From Streptomyces sp. KL109B (GTDB lineage: Bacteria > Actinomycetota > Actinomycetes > Streptomycetales > Streptomycetaceae), in assembly GCF_030766935.1 (NCBI RefSeq), contig NZ_JASERL010000005.1, positions 186,001 to 250,000 of the forward strand: a stretch of DNA of 64,000 nt, in the 5' to 3' direction. Below, one piece after another: positions 41,317 to 56,055 of this stretch. The position numbers were made by a program, and so were the translations under genes. Positions within the stretch are counted from its first letter, which is position 1, and each line of letters begins with the position of its first letter. The notes beneath the pieces were generated by a model. It was not told the origin of the DNA. It ran no database searches and saw only the letters and a list, made by a program, of their open reading frames with translations.

Positions 41317-43531
41317 GGTGGGTCTTCACCGTGTTGACCGACAAGTAGAGCTCGTCGGCGATCTCTTCGGTGGTCATCATCTGCGCGAGCCGGTCGAGGA
41401 CGTCGCGCTCCCGCGCGCTGAGCCGCTCGGTGGGCACGTCCATCGGCGCCGACGGCTCGGGCGGCGGCCCGGCGGTGGCGGCGCGGCGCGCGTGCGCGGG
41501 GCCCAACAGCCGGGCGCAGGTGGGCGCCACGATGCGCTGCACCGACTGCGGCAGCCGGGACACCGCCACGGCCTCCGCGACGGCGTCGGGGCCACGGCCG
41601 CCGCGCTCCAACGTTCCCGCGACGCGGGCGACCACCCCGCCGATCTCGGCGAGGAATTCGTCCGATCCCTTGCCCAACACGCCCTGGCTGTACGTGAGTT
41701 CGTGCCGGGCCCGGACCGGGTCGCCGCGCGCGAGGGCGCCCCAGGCCCGTACGAGGTGCAGGGTCGCGCGCGGCGGCTCGCCCGCGGTCCACGGCGGCAT
41801 CGGCGGCTGGGTGGCCTGCGCCGTCAGCTCGTCGGCGGCCCGGAAGCGGCCGCGCAGCGCCTCCAGGAGCGCGAGTTCGACGAGGCAGTCGCGGCGCAGC
41901 GCGCCGTTGCCCGCGGCGCCGGCCGCCTTGAGCCCGCCCGTGAGGGAGACCTGGGCGGCCTTGAGGCAGCCGGCCCGCAGCTCTCCGGCACCCCGCACGG
42001 ACAGGATGAGGGCCGTGACCTCGGGGCGTTCGGCGAGCAGGGCGTGCGGCACGCGCGCTCCCGCCGACTCGGCGTCGGCCGCGGCGGCCCTGGCCAGGCG
42101 CGGGTCACGGCAGCGCAGCCGGTCCATGCGGATCACGGCGTGGGTGAGGCGGCAGCGCGCGGCCCTGTCCTCCTCCCCCGGCGGCAGTTCGTCGAGGAGC
42201 CGCGCGGACCGCTCCAGGTTCCTGGCGCACGCCGGGTCGTCCCCGCGGGTCCTGGCGACGGCCGCCGCGAGCAGCACGGACTCCGGTGCGTCGGCGGCCC
42301 GTTCCTCGGCGGGCTGCCGGGCGGCGTCGACCGGGAGGCCGCGCCGCGCGAGGCCGAGGACCTGCCCGACGGCGAGGCGCCGCACGACGAGCCGGGCCGC
42401 CGCGTCCCAGTCGTCGGCGGCGAGCAGATGCCGTACGGCGTCGGTGAGCAGCCCGTGTCCGTCGAGCCAGACGGCGGCCCTGCGGTGCAGGGGGGCGACG
42501 AGTCCGGGCGTCTCGTGGCGCAGGCAGGTCCGCAGCACGTCGGCGAACATCTGGTGGCAGCGGTACCAGCCCTGCCCCACAGGGCGCAGGAAGGAGTTCT
42601 CCCGGACGAGCCCCGCGAACAGGGATCCGTCGGCGTCGCCCGCGAGTTCGGCGGCCAGCTCGGCGTTGACCCGGTCGAGGACGCTCGTCGTCAGGAGCAG
42701 TCGGCGCATTCCGGGCGACTGCTGGTCGAGCACCTCCTCGACGAGATAGCTGGAGATCGCCTCGTCGTCGCCCGCGAGCTGGGCGACGAACCGCTCGGGG
42801 TCGCCGCACTTCTCCATGGACATCGCGGCGAGCCGCAGGCCGGCCGCCCAGCCGTCCGCGCGCCGCCGCAGCGTGCTCACCGTCTGCCGCGTCACGTCGA
42901 TGCCGTGCTGCGCGAGCAGGGCCGCGGCCTCCCGGTCGTCGAAGGCGAGGTCGGCGGTGCGTACCTCGGTGACCTCGCTGGTGAGTCGGCCCCGGTACAG
43001 GTGCAGCGGCGGGTCGCGGCGGGCGAGCACGACGAGGCGCAGCGCGTCGGGGGCGTGCCGCAGGAGGTGGGTGACGCCGCGGGCGATCGGCGAGTCGAGG
43101 GCGGGCTGGAAGTCGTCGAGGACGAGGACCGACGGCTCGCCGTGCGCGTTCAGGCGGGCGGCGAGGGTCGCCACGAGCAGCGGCACGTCCTCGCCCGCCG
43201 CGGGTTCCGGCAGGACGACGCCCGCGGCGCCGAGCGCGCCGAAGACCCGCTGCCAGAACACGCCGGGGTGCTCGGCGGGCCCGTCGCAGGCGACCCAGGC
43301 GAGCGGCCAGGGCGGGCGCCTGGTGTGCGCCCACTCCAGGGCGAGTGCCGTCTTGCCCGCGCCGACGGGGCCGACCACGACGGTGAGCGGTCCGCGTACG
43401 CCGCGGGCGAGTTGGTCGGTGAGGCGGGGGCGCGGCACGATCCAGTCGGGGAGCGCGGGCACGGTGCCGGTGGGCTCCGCGCCGGTCGGCTCCGTGCCGG
43501 TCGGCTCCGTGCCGGTCGGGTTCTCGGGCAT
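41237..43531 (-). CDS. Large ATPase LuxR-family regulator (MalT-like)
   Basis: 764 residues from ATG 43531. The start holds a repeated PTGTEPTGTEPTGAEPTGT tract from 15-bp DNA repeats. The STAND-type NTPase has Walker A VGPVGAGKTALALEW and Walker B SVLVLDDFQ, followed by RLVVLARRDPPLHLYR. A long TPR-like helical region fills the middle, and the C-terminal LuxR helix-turn-helix is LSARERDVLDRLAQMMTTEE, IADELYLSVNTVKTHLKSVY and RKLAVSRRSAAV. MalT-like proteins are ligand-activated transcription activators. It is a candidate controller of the dyad promoters in this block. Confidence 0.92.
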   Translation of the reverse strand: MPENPTGTEPTGTEPTGAEPTGTVPALPDWIVPRPRLTDQLARGVRGPLTVVVGPVGAGKTALALEWAHTRRPPWPLAWVACDGPAEHPGVFWQRVFGALGAAGVVLPEPAAGEDVPLLVATLAARLNAHGEPSVLVLDDFQPALDSPIARGVTHLLRHAPDALRLVVLARRDPPLHLYRGRLTSEVTEVRTADLAFDDREAAALLAQHGIDVTRQTVSTLRRRADGWAAGLRLAAMSMEKCGDPERFVAQLAGDDEAISSYLVEEVLDQQSPGMRRLLLTTSVLDRVNAELAAELAGDADGSLFAGLVRENSFLRPVGQGWYRCHQMFADVLRTCLRHETPGLVAPLHRRAAVWLDGHGLLTDAVRHLLAADDWDAAARLVVRRLAVGQVLGLARRGLPVDAARQPAEERAADAPESVLLAAAVARTRGDDPACARNLERSARLLDELPPGEEDRAARCRLTHAVIRMDRLRCRDPRLARAAAADAESAGARVPHALLAERPEVTALILSVRGAGELRAGCLKAAQVSLTGGLKAAGAAGNGALRRDCLVELALLEALRGRFRAADELTAQATQPPMPPWTAGEPPRATLHLVRAWGALARGDPVRARHELTYSQGVLGKGSDEFLAEIGGVVARVAGTLERGGRGPDAVAEAVAVSRLPQSVQRIVAPTCARLLGPAHARRAATAGPPPEPSAPMDVPTERLSARERDVLDRLAQMMTTEEIADELYLSVNTVKTHLKSVYRKLAVSRRSAAVRRARELQIL

Positions 43532-43693
43532 CGTGCACCTCGCTCTCGCAGTGCCGTGGACCCACCCCCGTACGGCAAGTGTGGTGCGGGGGCGGCACGT
43601 CCGGCACATGCCAGGCGCCATCTCACCCGGGTGAAGTTCCGGTGTGGGACGGCGCGTTGGCGGGGCCCGGTGCACGACCGGCGACTCCTTGGC

Positions 43694-44179
43694 CTACTTG
43701 GCCACGAGGGCCGCCACCAGTTCGTCCTCGCGGTCCTTCGTGAGCGAGGTGTGGATCACGGTGGGGTTGAAGGGGCGCAGCGCCTCGCGCACCCGGTCCG
43801 GCGTGGTGCGCCGGACGAGCGCGAAGACGGCGGCGCGGCCGGGTTCGAGGGCGCGCGCGGTCTCCTTGACGAAGGCGTCGTTGATGCCGATGTCGGAGAG
43901 CTTGCCCGCGACGGCCCCGGTGGCCGCGCCCACGGCGGCGCCGAACACCGGCATCAGGAAGAGCAGCCCGAACAGCGAGCCCCACAGGGCGCCGCCGGCC
44001 GCGGCGACTCCGGTGGTGCTGTGCGTCTGGTGGACGTGCATCTTTCCGTCCATGGTGCGCCAGGCCACCACGGCGTCCTCAAGTTCGAGGAGTTCCTGCC
44101 GGGACAGCTCGCCGGCCAGGCGCAGCACCGATTCGGCCTTTTCCTTGTCCGAGAATCCGAGTACGACGAGTTCTGCCAT
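43694..44179 (-). CDS. DUF1269 family membrane protein
   Basis: 161 residues, AGGAGG upstream. VLGFSDKEKAESVLRLAGEL and RQELLELEDAVVAWRTMDGK start the family; a glycine-rich hydrophobic pair GALWGSLFGLLFLMPVFGAA and VGAATGAVAGKLSDIGIND follows, then SALFALV-type strands (AAVFALVRRTTPDRVREALR). Function unknown, typical of stress regions. It begins 1 base inside the DUF6325 stop (TGATG), so the two are cotranslated. Confidence 0.88.
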   Translation of the reverse strand: MAELVVLGFSDKEKAESVLRLAGELSRQELLELEDAVVAWRTMDGKMHVHQTHSTTGVAAAGGALWGSLFGLLFLMPVFGAAVGAATGAVAGKLSDIGINDAFVKETARALEPGRAAVFALVRRTTPDRVREALRPFNPTVIHTSLTKDREDELVAALVAK

Positions 44180-44724
44180 CAGGTCCTCCTGGGACGATTT
44201 CCGGGGGTGGGCTTGGAAGGGGCGGCAGGGCCGCCCAGGCGCTGGGTCGCCGCGGCGAGTTCGGCGAGCACCGGCCGCAGCGCCTCCTCGGTGAGGAAGC
44301 CCTCGGCGACCGGCACCCCGCCGGCGTCCCGCACGGCCCTGCGCAGATACGTCGCCCAGACGTGTTCGAGCAGGATGTACGCCGCCGAGGTGCCCGGGAC
44401 GAGCGAGTCCGCGGTCTCCCTGATCTCGTTCGTGGTCAGGCCGAACGCATGGCCCTCGGCCAGGCTCGGATACGTCTCCTGGACCGCGCGGAGCCGCTCC
44501 CTGGGGATCCCGAGCAGCGCCGCGACGGTCTCGCCCATCCCCTCCTGCTGAAAGTCGAGGGTGAACAGGTCGCCACCGGACTCCTTGCCGACGAAGAGCA
44601 TGTCGAGCACGCGGATCTGGGCGTTCGCCTCGAGGATCGCGAGTTCCTCGACGATGCGCCCCTCGAATTTGGCGTCGGGCCCGAACTCGATGGTGATCAG
44701 CTGCACCGGTCCGATGTCCGCCAT
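44179..44724 (-). CDS. DUF6325 family protein
   Basis: 181 residues. GPVQLITIEFGPDAKFEGRI, IRVLDMLFVGKESGGDLFTL and FGLTTNEIRETADSLVPGTS, followed by AAYILLEHVWATYLRRAVRD, match a family of acidic proteins that accompany DUF1269 membrane proteins. A SHOCT-like helical end (EEALRPVLAELAAATQRLG) is present. Function unknown. It is the first gene of a two-gene operon running left from the dyad region at 44804, although that side lacks a clear -10. Confidence 0.8.
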   Translation of the reverse strand: MADIGPVQLITIEFGPDAKFEGRIVEELAILEANAQIRVLDMLFVGKESGGDLFTLDFQQEGMGETVAALLGIPRERLRAVQETYPSLAEGHAFGLTTNEIRETADSLVPGTSAAYILLEHVWATYLRRAVRDAGGVPVAEGFLTEEALRPVLAELAAATQRLGGPAAPSKPTPGNRPRRT

Positions 44725-44803
44725 GGTGTCTCCCTTCGGCCTTCGACATTCGGCCTCGACGTCCGGCCAGGGGCATCACAGCGGAGCCGCGTGCCGGGGC
44801 GCG

Positions 44804-44848
44804 TCACCCGTCGCAGGTGAGCAACGCGCTCCGGGGCGCGGCGACGCT
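44804..44848 (+). promoter_or_regulatory. Dyad/-10 promoter module before the 468-residue membrane protein
   Basis: TCACCCGTCGCAGGTGA (44804-44820), 22 bp, GACGCT (44843-44848). The predicted start site is about 15 bases before ATG 44870. Confidence 0.62.
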
Positions 44849-44869
44849 GGCCGCGGGAGGTGCCGTGCC

Positions 44870-46276
44870 ATGAGCGATGAAGAGGCCACCGGCCCCGACG
44901 AGCGGGCGGAACTGGAACGACTGCGCGCCGAGGTCGAGGTGCTGCGCGACCGCGCGGGCACTCAACGGCGGCGCCACGCCCGGACGTTCGCGCTGCGACG
45001 CGCGATCGCCGCGCTGCTCGTCGCGCTCGTCGCGGTGCTCGCGGTGACCTCCGTCGTCGGCGTGTGGGGGTCGCGGACCACCCTGAACACGGACCGCTGG
45101 ATCGCGACGGTGGGCCCGCTGCCCGAGGACCCGAAGGTGAACGCGGCGGTGTCCAAGTACCTCGCGGACGAGATCTTCGACCAACTCGACGTGGAGCGGC
45201 GGCTGTCGGAGGCGCTGCCGCCGCGCGCCGCGTTCCTGGCGGGCCCGGTGACCGGGGCCGTGCACGACTTCATGCGCGAGAAGATCTCGGCGCTGATCGC
45301 GACGGACCGCTTCCAGGACCTGTGGCGGTCCACGAACCGGTTCGCGCACGAGCGGATGGTCGCGCTCGTGGAGAACCGCAACGACAACGTGAAGGTGAAG
45401 GGCGACACGGTCACGCTGAACCTGCTGCCCGTGGTGAACAACCTGCTGAACTCCCTCGAAGGCCAACTCCCCGACATCTTCGGCAAGAAGATCGACCTGC
45501 CGGCGCTGTCCTCCGGCGAGCTGCCGCCCGGCCTCCACGACCGGATCGAGAACGCGATCGGCAAGGACCTCCCGGAGGACTTCGCCCAGATCCGCCTCTA
45601 CAACCGCCACGAACTCGGCCAACTCCAGGACGCCGTCCTGCTGTTCAAGCGCGCCCTGGTGGGCCTGCTGATCGGCGTCCCTGTCCTGCTCGCGCTGTCC
45701 CTGTGGGTGTCGCCGAACCGCCGCCGGACCCTCCTCCAGTTCGGTCTGTGGCTGGTGGTGACGGTGACCGTGCTGACCGCCGTACTGCGGGCCGTGCGGG
45801 ACCAGTTGCTGGGCCAGATGCCGGAAGGGGTCTACCGCGAGGGGCTGCGCTCGGCGCTGTGGACCGTCTTCACGACGCTGCGGGAACGAGGCGACCAGCT
45901 CCTGTGGCTCGGCGTCGGCATCGCCGCCCTCTGCTACCTGGTCGGCCCGGGACGGCTCCCGAAGGCGCTGCGCGGCTGGACGGTGCAGGGCGCCCGCGCC
46001 ACCGGCCACGGAATCGCGAAGGCGGGCCAACAGATCGGCGGGAACCAGCAGTTGCGGCCCTGGATCGCCCGGCACGCGGACGCGCTGCGCGTCGGCGGCG
46101 CCGTCCTCGCCGCCCTGGTGTCGATCCTGCTGTCGTCGTGGACCGGGCTGCTCGTCGTCGGCGTGCTGCTGGCCGCGTACGAGATCGCCGTCACGCTCGC
46201 GGCCCGCGAGGGGAGCTCACCCCCGGAAGGTGAGGCGCCCCCTCGCCCCCCTGCCGAGACTGGCGCCCCGGGCTGA
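44870..46276 (+). CDS. Membrane protein of unknown function, actinobacterial stress region type
   Basis: 468 residues. An acidic N-terminal coiled coil (ERAELERLRAEVEVLRDRAG-like) leads into one membrane helix (AIAALLVALVAVLAVTSVVG), then an extracytoplasmic domain of about 200 residues with WGSRTTLNTDRWIATVGPLP and a repeated helical pattern, then four more helices near the C-terminus (LVGLLIGVPVLLALSLWVS, ALVSILLSSWTGLLVVGVLL). Family name not recognised, but similar proteins are common in Streptomyces. The last 60 bases contain the dyad promoter of the next gene, so coding sequence and promoter overlap. Confidence 0.85.
   Translation: MSDEEATGPDERAELERLRAEVEVLRDRAGTQRRRHARTFALRRAIAALLVALVAVLAVTSVVGVWGSRTTLNTDRWIATVGPLPEDPKVNAAVSKYLADEIFDQLDVERRLSEALPPRAAFLAGPVTGAVHDFMREKISALIATDRFQDLWRSTNRFAHERMVALVENRNDNVKVKGDTVTLNLLPVVNNLLNSLEGQLPDIFGKKIDLPALSSGELPPGLHDRIENAIGKDLPEDFAQIRLYNRHELGQLQDAVLLFKRALVGLLIGVPVLLALSLWVSPNRRRTLLQFGLWLVVTVTVLTAVLRAVRDQLLGQMPEGVYREGLRSALWTVFTTLRERGDQLLWLGVGIAALCYLVGPGRLPKALRGWTVQGARATGHGIAKAGQQIGGNQQLRPWIARHADALRVGGAVLAALVSILLSSWTGLLVVGVLLAAYEIAVTLAAREGSSPPEGEAPPRPPAETGAPG
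46217..46261 (+). promoter_or_regulatory. Dyad/-10 promoter module inside the preceding gene's 3' end
   Basis: TCACCCCCGGAAGGTGA (46217-46233), 22 bp, GAGACT (46256-46261). It would drive the glycosidase gene at 46418 with a leader of about 150 bases that contains the REP element at 46283-46372. Confidence 0.58.
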
Positions 46277-46282
46277 GCCGCC

Positions 46283-46372
46283 TATCTCAAGCCCCGCAGG
46301 GGGCACCTCCCAGCGTTAGCCGGGGGAGATTGAGGCGCGGGGCCCGGGGGCAGAGCCCCGCGACCGCGACAC
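46283..46372 (+). repeat. Variant REP element
   Basis: TCTCAAGCCCCGCAGGGGGC followed by a GGGAGATTGAGGCGCGG end and a GGGGCCCGGGGGCAGAGCCCC hairpin. The usual TCAAG...GATTGA core is interrupted by an insertion of about 25 bp. If transcribed from the upstream dyad promoter, it would fold in the leader of the glycosidase mRNA. Confidence 0.65.
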
Positions 46373-46417
46373 CGGAGGACCGCGACACAAGGCACGGCGA
46401 GGGTACTGGGAGGACAC

Positions 46418-49099
<2,682 letters not shown>

Positions 49100-49104
49100 C
49101 AGCG

Positions 49105-50580
49105 ATGGCCGCACTGCCGGCACAGCCCGTGATCCACGAGGTCAACACCCGGGTCTGGCTGCGGGAGACGGGGCGGCGGCTCGGCCGCGAACTCGGCCTC
49201 GCGGACGTACCGAAGGACGTCTGGGACGAGATCACCCCGGACGGGGTCGACGCCGTCTGGCTGATGGGCGTCTGGGAACGCAGCCCGGAAGGCCGCGCCA
49301 TCGCGCTGCGCAACCCCTCGCTGCGCGCCGCCTTCGAGCGCGCGGTCCCCGGCATCTCCGACGACGACATCGCGGGCTCCCCGTACTGCGTGCGCCGCTA
49401 CGAGGTGGACGGGGCGCTCGGCGGGGCCATGGGCCTGGTCGCGGCGCGCGCCGAACTCGACCGCCGCGGCGTCGGGCTGCTGCTCGACTATGTGCCGAAC
49501 CACGTCGCCCCCGACAATCCGTGGGTGGGCGAGCACCCGGAACTCTTCGTCCGCGGCGACTCCGACGACCTGCGCCGCGACCCGGACGGCTTCCTCGACA
49601 CGGGACGCGCGGTACTGGCCCGGGGCCGCGACCCGTTCTTCCCGCCCTGGCCCGACGTCGTCCAACTCAACGCTTACACACCGGAGTTGCGGCACTCCAC
49701 CGTGGAGATCCTGGACCACATCGGCCGGTTCTGCGACGGGGTGCGCTGCGACATGGCGATGCTGATGACCAACGACGTCTTCGAACGGACCTGGGGCGAA
49801 CGGGCCGGAAACCGCCCCGCGGAGGAGTTCTGGACGCAGATCATCACCTCCGTCCGCCACCAGCACCCGGAGATGCTCTTCGCGGCGGAGGCGTACTGGG
49901 ACCTCGAATGGGCCCTCCAGCAGCAGGGCTTCGACTTCTGCTACGACAAGCGCCTCTACGACCGGATCCTCGACCACGACGCCGCGTCCGTCCGCGCCCA
50001 CCTGCACGCCGACGAGACCTACCAGCGGCGCCTCGTCCGCTTCCTGGAGAACCACGACGAGCCCCGCGCCGCACACACCATGGACCCGGCCAAGGAACGC
50101 GCGGCGGCCACCCTGATCGCCACGCTCCCGGGCGCCACCCTCTGGCACGAGGGCCAGTTCACCGGCCGCCGGGTCCAGCTCCCGGTCTTCCTCGACCGCC
50201 GCCCCGACGAGCCCCCGGACGACGACCTGCGCTCCTTCCACGAACGCCTGTTGTCCGGCGTCCACCACAGCGGCATGCGTACGGGTGCCTGGCGCATGGT
50301 CGACTGCGTCGGCTGGCCGGACAACGCCTCGGCCGCGTCCCTGATCGCCTCCTGCTGGACGGGCCCCGCCGGCCACTTCGCGACCGTGGTCAACCTCTCC
50401 GACCACCCGTCCCAGGGCCGCGTCCACCTCCCCTGGCCGGAACTCGGCCGTGGCCTCTGGCAGTTGACCAGCCTCCTCGGCACGGACCAGTACGAACGCT
50501 CCGGCGAGGAAATCCTGGACACCGGCCTGTACGTGGACCTGCCGGCGTGGGGGTCGCATCTGTTGTCGGCGGAGGTGTGA
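49105..50580 (+). CDS. GH13 (alpha-amylase family) glycosidase
   Basis: 491 residues; AGGAGG lies 8 bases upstream, overlapping the preceding gene's end. VIHEVNTRVWLRE starts the barrel; GLLLDYVPNHVAPDNP is region I; DGVRCDMAMLMTNDVF holds the nucleophile Asp; LFAAEAYWDLEW the acid Glu; and RFLENHDEPRAAH the third Asp, so the catalytic triad is complete. It lacks a signal peptide and acts in the cytoplasm. Coupling with the GH63-like gene suggests a pathway breaking down or remodelling an intracellular alpha-glucoside such as glycogen fragments, trehalose or an osmolyte. Confidence 0.9.
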   Translation: MAALPAQPVIHEVNTRVWLRETGRRLGRELGLADVPKDVWDEITPDGVDAVWLMGVWERSPEGRAIALRNPSLRAAFERAVPGISDDDIAGSPYCVRRYEVDGALGGAMGLVAARAELDRRGVGLLLDYVPNHVAPDNPWVGEHPELFVRGDSDDLRRDPDGFLDTGRAVLARGRDPFFPPWPDVVQLNAYTPELRHSTVEILDHIGRFCDGVRCDMAMLMTNDVFERTWGERAGNRPAEEFWTQIITSVRHQHPEMLFAAEAYWDLEWALQQQGFDFCYDKRLYDRILDHDAASVRAHLHADETYQRRLVRFLENHDEPRAAHTMDPAKERAAATLIATLPGATLWHEGQFTGRRVQLPVFLDRRPDEPPDDDLRSFHERLLSGVHHSGMRTGAWRMVDCVGWPDNASAASLIASCWTGPAGHFATVVNLSDHPSQGRVHLPWPELGRGLWQLTSLLGTDQYERSGEEILDTGLYVDLPAWGSHLLSAEV

Positions 50581-50583
50581 CAC

Positions 50584-50637
50584 GGTCCCGGGGCTCTGCC
50601 CCGGACCCCGCTCCTCAATCGCCGGAGGGGCTTGATT
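50584..50637 (-). repeat. REP element supplying the SulP stop codon
   Basis: On the minus strand TCAAGCCCCTCCGGCGATTGA followed by the GGGGTCCGGGGCAGAGCCCC hairpin. The TGA at 50617-50615 ends the SulP gene (tail ESSPSGD). The element lies between convergent genes. Confidence 0.8.
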
Positions 50638-52324
50638 CGGCCCGCACCCGAAACGCCTCCACCGCACTCTCCACCGTGGGATAGAACGCCCCCGCCCCAA
50701 ACATCCGCCCCAACCCGTACCGCTCCACCTTCCCCCTCACCGGATCCTTCATCTCGGCGAACACCAGCTCAACACCCCGCCCGCGCAGCGCCTCGTGAAG
50801 TTCCTCCAGCACATCCGCCGCCGTCGTGTCGACGTCCGTGATCGGCTCCGCCGCCACCACCACGCACCGCGGCTCGACCGCCTCCCGCACCGCCGCCCGC
50901 ACCTCGTCCCGGAAGGACTTCGCGTTGGCGAAGAACAGCGGCGCGTCGAAGCGCAGCAGCACGAGGCCCGGCAGGAGCCGCGCGTCGGGATGCGAGCGCA
51001 CGTCGTGGTAGCCCTCAAGTCCCGGCACCCGCCCCAGCACGGTGCTGTACGGCCACCACGCCCGCCGGAACACATTCAGAATCGAAAGCCCCACCGCGAC
51101 CGCGATCCCCGGCAGCACCCCGAGCAGCGCGACCCCCAGGAACGCGGCCACGCACAGCCAGAACTCGGCCTTGCGCTGCCGCCACAGCCGCGCCGTACCC
51201 GACAGGTCGGCGAGCGACAGCGACGCCGTGATGACGACGGCGGCGAGCGCGGGCTGCGGCAGGTTCCGGAACAGCCCCGGCAGCAGGACGAGCATCAGCA
51301 GGATCAGCGCCGCCCCCACGAGCCCCGTCAACTGCGTGCGCGCACCGGCCCGTTCGGCGACGGCCGTCCGCGACCCGCTCGTACTCACGGGGAACCCCTG
51401 GAACAGCCCCGCCGCAGCGTTCGCGGCGCCGATGGCGATCATCTCGTCGTTGCCGCGCACCTCCTGGCCGCTTCGGGCGGCGAACGCGGAGGCGTTGGAG
51501 ATGGTGTCGGCGAGGGACACCAGGGCGATCCCCAACGCGCCGACGAACAGCGGCCCGAGGTCGTCCCACCGCACATCGGGCACGGTGAACGGCGGCAGCC
51601 CCTCCGGCAGCCGCCCGACCAGCTTCACCCCGTGCTCCCCGAGATCGAACGCGACCGTCGCGCCGATGGCGAGCACCACCATCACGAGCACGGCCGGCAC
51701 CTTCGGCAGCAGCCGCTGCAACACGAGGATGAGCGCGATGCAGCCGGCCCCCACCCCGACCGCCGCCGGAACCGCCGCCCCCTCCCCCAACTCCCGTACG
51801 ACAGCCCGCACTTCCTCCACCAGCCCGTCCGCGTCCACCGAGAACCCGAACAGCTTCGGCAGCTGGCCGACGAGGATGGTCAGGGCGAGGCCGTTCATGT
51901 AGCCGATCATCGTCGGCTTGGAGATGAGGTCCGCGATGAAGCCGAGCCGCGCCACCCCCGCCAGGATCGTGATCGCGCCGACCATCAGGGCGAGTACGGA
52001 CGCGAGGGCGACGGCGCGCCCGCTGTCCCCGCCCGACGCGACCAGCGGCAGCACCGTCGCCGCGATCATCGGCCCGAGCGAGGAGTCCGGCCCGAGCACC
52101 AGAATCCTCGAAGGCCCCGCGACGGCGTACGCGAGCAGGCACAGCACCGACGTATAGAGGCCGGTGATCGCGGGCAGCCCCGCCAGCTCCGCGTACGCCA
52201 TGCCCTGCGGCACCAGCAGCGTGGTCAGGACGACGCCCGCGACGAGGTCCTTGACCAGCCAGGAACGCCGGTAGTCGCGCAGGGTCCGGACACCGGGCGG
52301 CACCGGCAGGGAGTTCAGCCGCAC
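50615..52324 (-). CDS. SulP-family anion transporter with STAS domain
   Basis: 569 residues from GTG 52324. DLVAGVVLTTLLVPQGMAYA and GLPAITGLYTSVLCLLAYAV are the SulP signature; about 10-12 helices follow, then a cytoplasmic STAS domain (LVLLRFDAPLFFANAKSFRD, CVVVAAEPITDVDTTAADVL). It imports sulfate or exchanges bicarbonate or other anions. It lies 7 bp after a P-type ATPase in an operon with PPK2. The C-terminal ESSPSGD and stop are repeat-derived. Confidence 0.93.
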   Translation of the reverse strand: MRLNSLPVPPGVRTLRDYRRSWLVKDLVAGVVLTTLLVPQGMAYAELAGLPAITGLYTSVLCLLAYAVAGPSRILVLGPDSSLGPMIAATVLPLVASGGDSGRAVALASVLALMVGAITILAGVARLGFIADLISKPTMIGYMNGLALTILVGQLPKLFGFSVDADGLVEEVRAVVRELGEGAAVPAAVGVGAGCIALILVLQRLLPKVPAVLVMVVLAIGATVAFDLGEHGVKLVGRLPEGLPPFTVPDVRWDDLGPLFVGALGIALVSLADTISNASAFAARSGQEVRGNDEMIAIGAANAAAGLFQGFPVSTSGSRTAVAERAGARTQLTGLVGAALILLMLVLLPGLFRNLPQPALAAVVITASLSLADLSGTARLWRQRKAEFWLCVAAFLGVALLGVLPGIAVAVGLSILNVFRRAWWPYSTVLGRVPGLEGYHDVRSHPDARLLPGLVLLRFDAPLFFANAKSFRDEVRAAVREAVEPRCVVVAAEPITDVDTTAADVLEELHEALRGRGVELVFAEMKDPVRGKVERYGLGRMFGAGAFYPTVESAVEAFRVRAESSPSGD

Positions 52325-52331
52325 CGCCGGC

Positions 52332-55039
<2,708 letters not shown>

Positions 55040-55043
<4 letters not shown>

Positions 55044-55999
55044 CGGGCCCGCCGCCGTCCGGCCGCGTACGGGTCTGCGGCGGCCCCGGCAGGCGCCTCC
55101 TCCTCCAACTTCTCCTTCTCCAGCTCCAGTTCGCTCCGGGCCTCGGCCCCGACGACCGGGTAGCGCGGATCGATGTCCATGAGGGTGTGGGCGAGCACGG
55201 CCGCCGCACAGATCCGCGCGTACCACTTGTGGTCCGCCGGGACGACGTACCACGGGGCCCAGGACGTGCTCGTCGCGGACAGCATGTCTTCGAACGCCTC
55301 CTGGTAGTCGTCCCACCGGGCGCGCTCGCGCGCGTCCGCCGCCGAGAACTTCCAGTTCCGCTCCGGTACGTCGATGCGCTTGAGGAAGCGGACGCGCTGC
55401 TCCTCCTTGGACAGGTTCAGGAACAGCTTCACGACCCGGAACCCGTTGTCCGTCAGATACCGCTCCCACTCGTTGATCTCGCGGTAGCGGCGCCGCCACA
55501 GCGGCTTCCCGCTCCGCGCCCGCCCGGGAATCCGCTGGCGGGCGAGGAGTTCGGGGTGCACCCGCACCACGAGCACCTCTTCGTAGTGGGAGCGGTTGAA
55601 GATGCCGATCTCGCCGCGGCGGGGCAGCGCGCACGTGTAGCGCCACAGATAGTCGTGGCTCAGCTCGTCGTGCGAGGGCACCTTGAAGCCGGCCACGCGC
55701 ACGCCCTGCGGGTTCACGCCGCTCATGACGTGCCGGATCATGCCGTCCTTGCCGCCGGCGTCGAGGGCCTGGAGGCACAGCAGCACTCCGTGGGTGCCCT
55801 CGGCGGCCAGCCTGCGCTGGTGGTCGGCGAGCAGGGCGACGCCCTCGCGCAGCAGCTCCTGGCCCTGCCGCTTGTTCTTCAGCCCCGACTTGCGTGCGGG
55901 GTCGAAGTCCTTGGACAGGTGCACCTTCGTGCCGGGCTCCACCCGCAGGGGGGCGATGAAATCGGCGATCCACTTCTGCCGCGCCCGTCCGTCCTTCAT
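55040..55999 (-). CDS. ppk2: Polyphosphate kinase 2 (PPK2) family
   Basis: 319 residues from ATG 55999. LLCLQALDAGGKDGMIRHVM is the Walker A-like motif; NPQGVRVAGFKVPSHDELSH and DYLWRYTCALPRRGEIGIFN are followed by RSHYEEVLVVRVHPE, the lid and Walker B region. VVKLFLNLSKEEQRVRFLKR and WYVVPADHKWYARICAAAVL close the domain. PPK2 uses polyphosphate to phosphorylate nucleotides, here probably the class III or I single-domain type. It is the second gene of an operon beginning with the DUF7144 gene, from which it is separated by three 15-bp repeats. Confidence 0.93.
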
Positions 56000-56010
56000 G
56001 AGGCCCCCGG

Positions 56011-56055
56011 TCAGTACACGGTCGGTCAGTACACGGCCGATCAGTACACGGTGTC
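56011..56055 (-). repeat. Three tandem 15-bp repeats carrying in-frame stop codons
   Basis: TCAGTACACGG recurs at 56011, 56026 and 56041 with exact 15-bp period. On the minus strand each unit ends GTGTACTGA, in frame with the DUF7144 gene, so its Val-Tyr-stop end is triplicated. The array fills the gap to the PPK2 start. Confidence 0.75.

Noticed and set aside
43623..43634. TCACCCGGGTGA palindrome upstream of the MalT-like LuxR gene as another copy of the stress dyad
   Set aside because: It lacks the 5-bp central spacer, and no nAnnnT hexamer lies at the expected distance; it may be a related site but does not fit the module.
44776..44803. Leftward promoter from the 44804 dyad for the DUF6325/DUF1269 operon
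   Set aside because: The hexamer 22 bp away reads CTGTGA, which does not match the A2/T6 pattern; kept out of the count.
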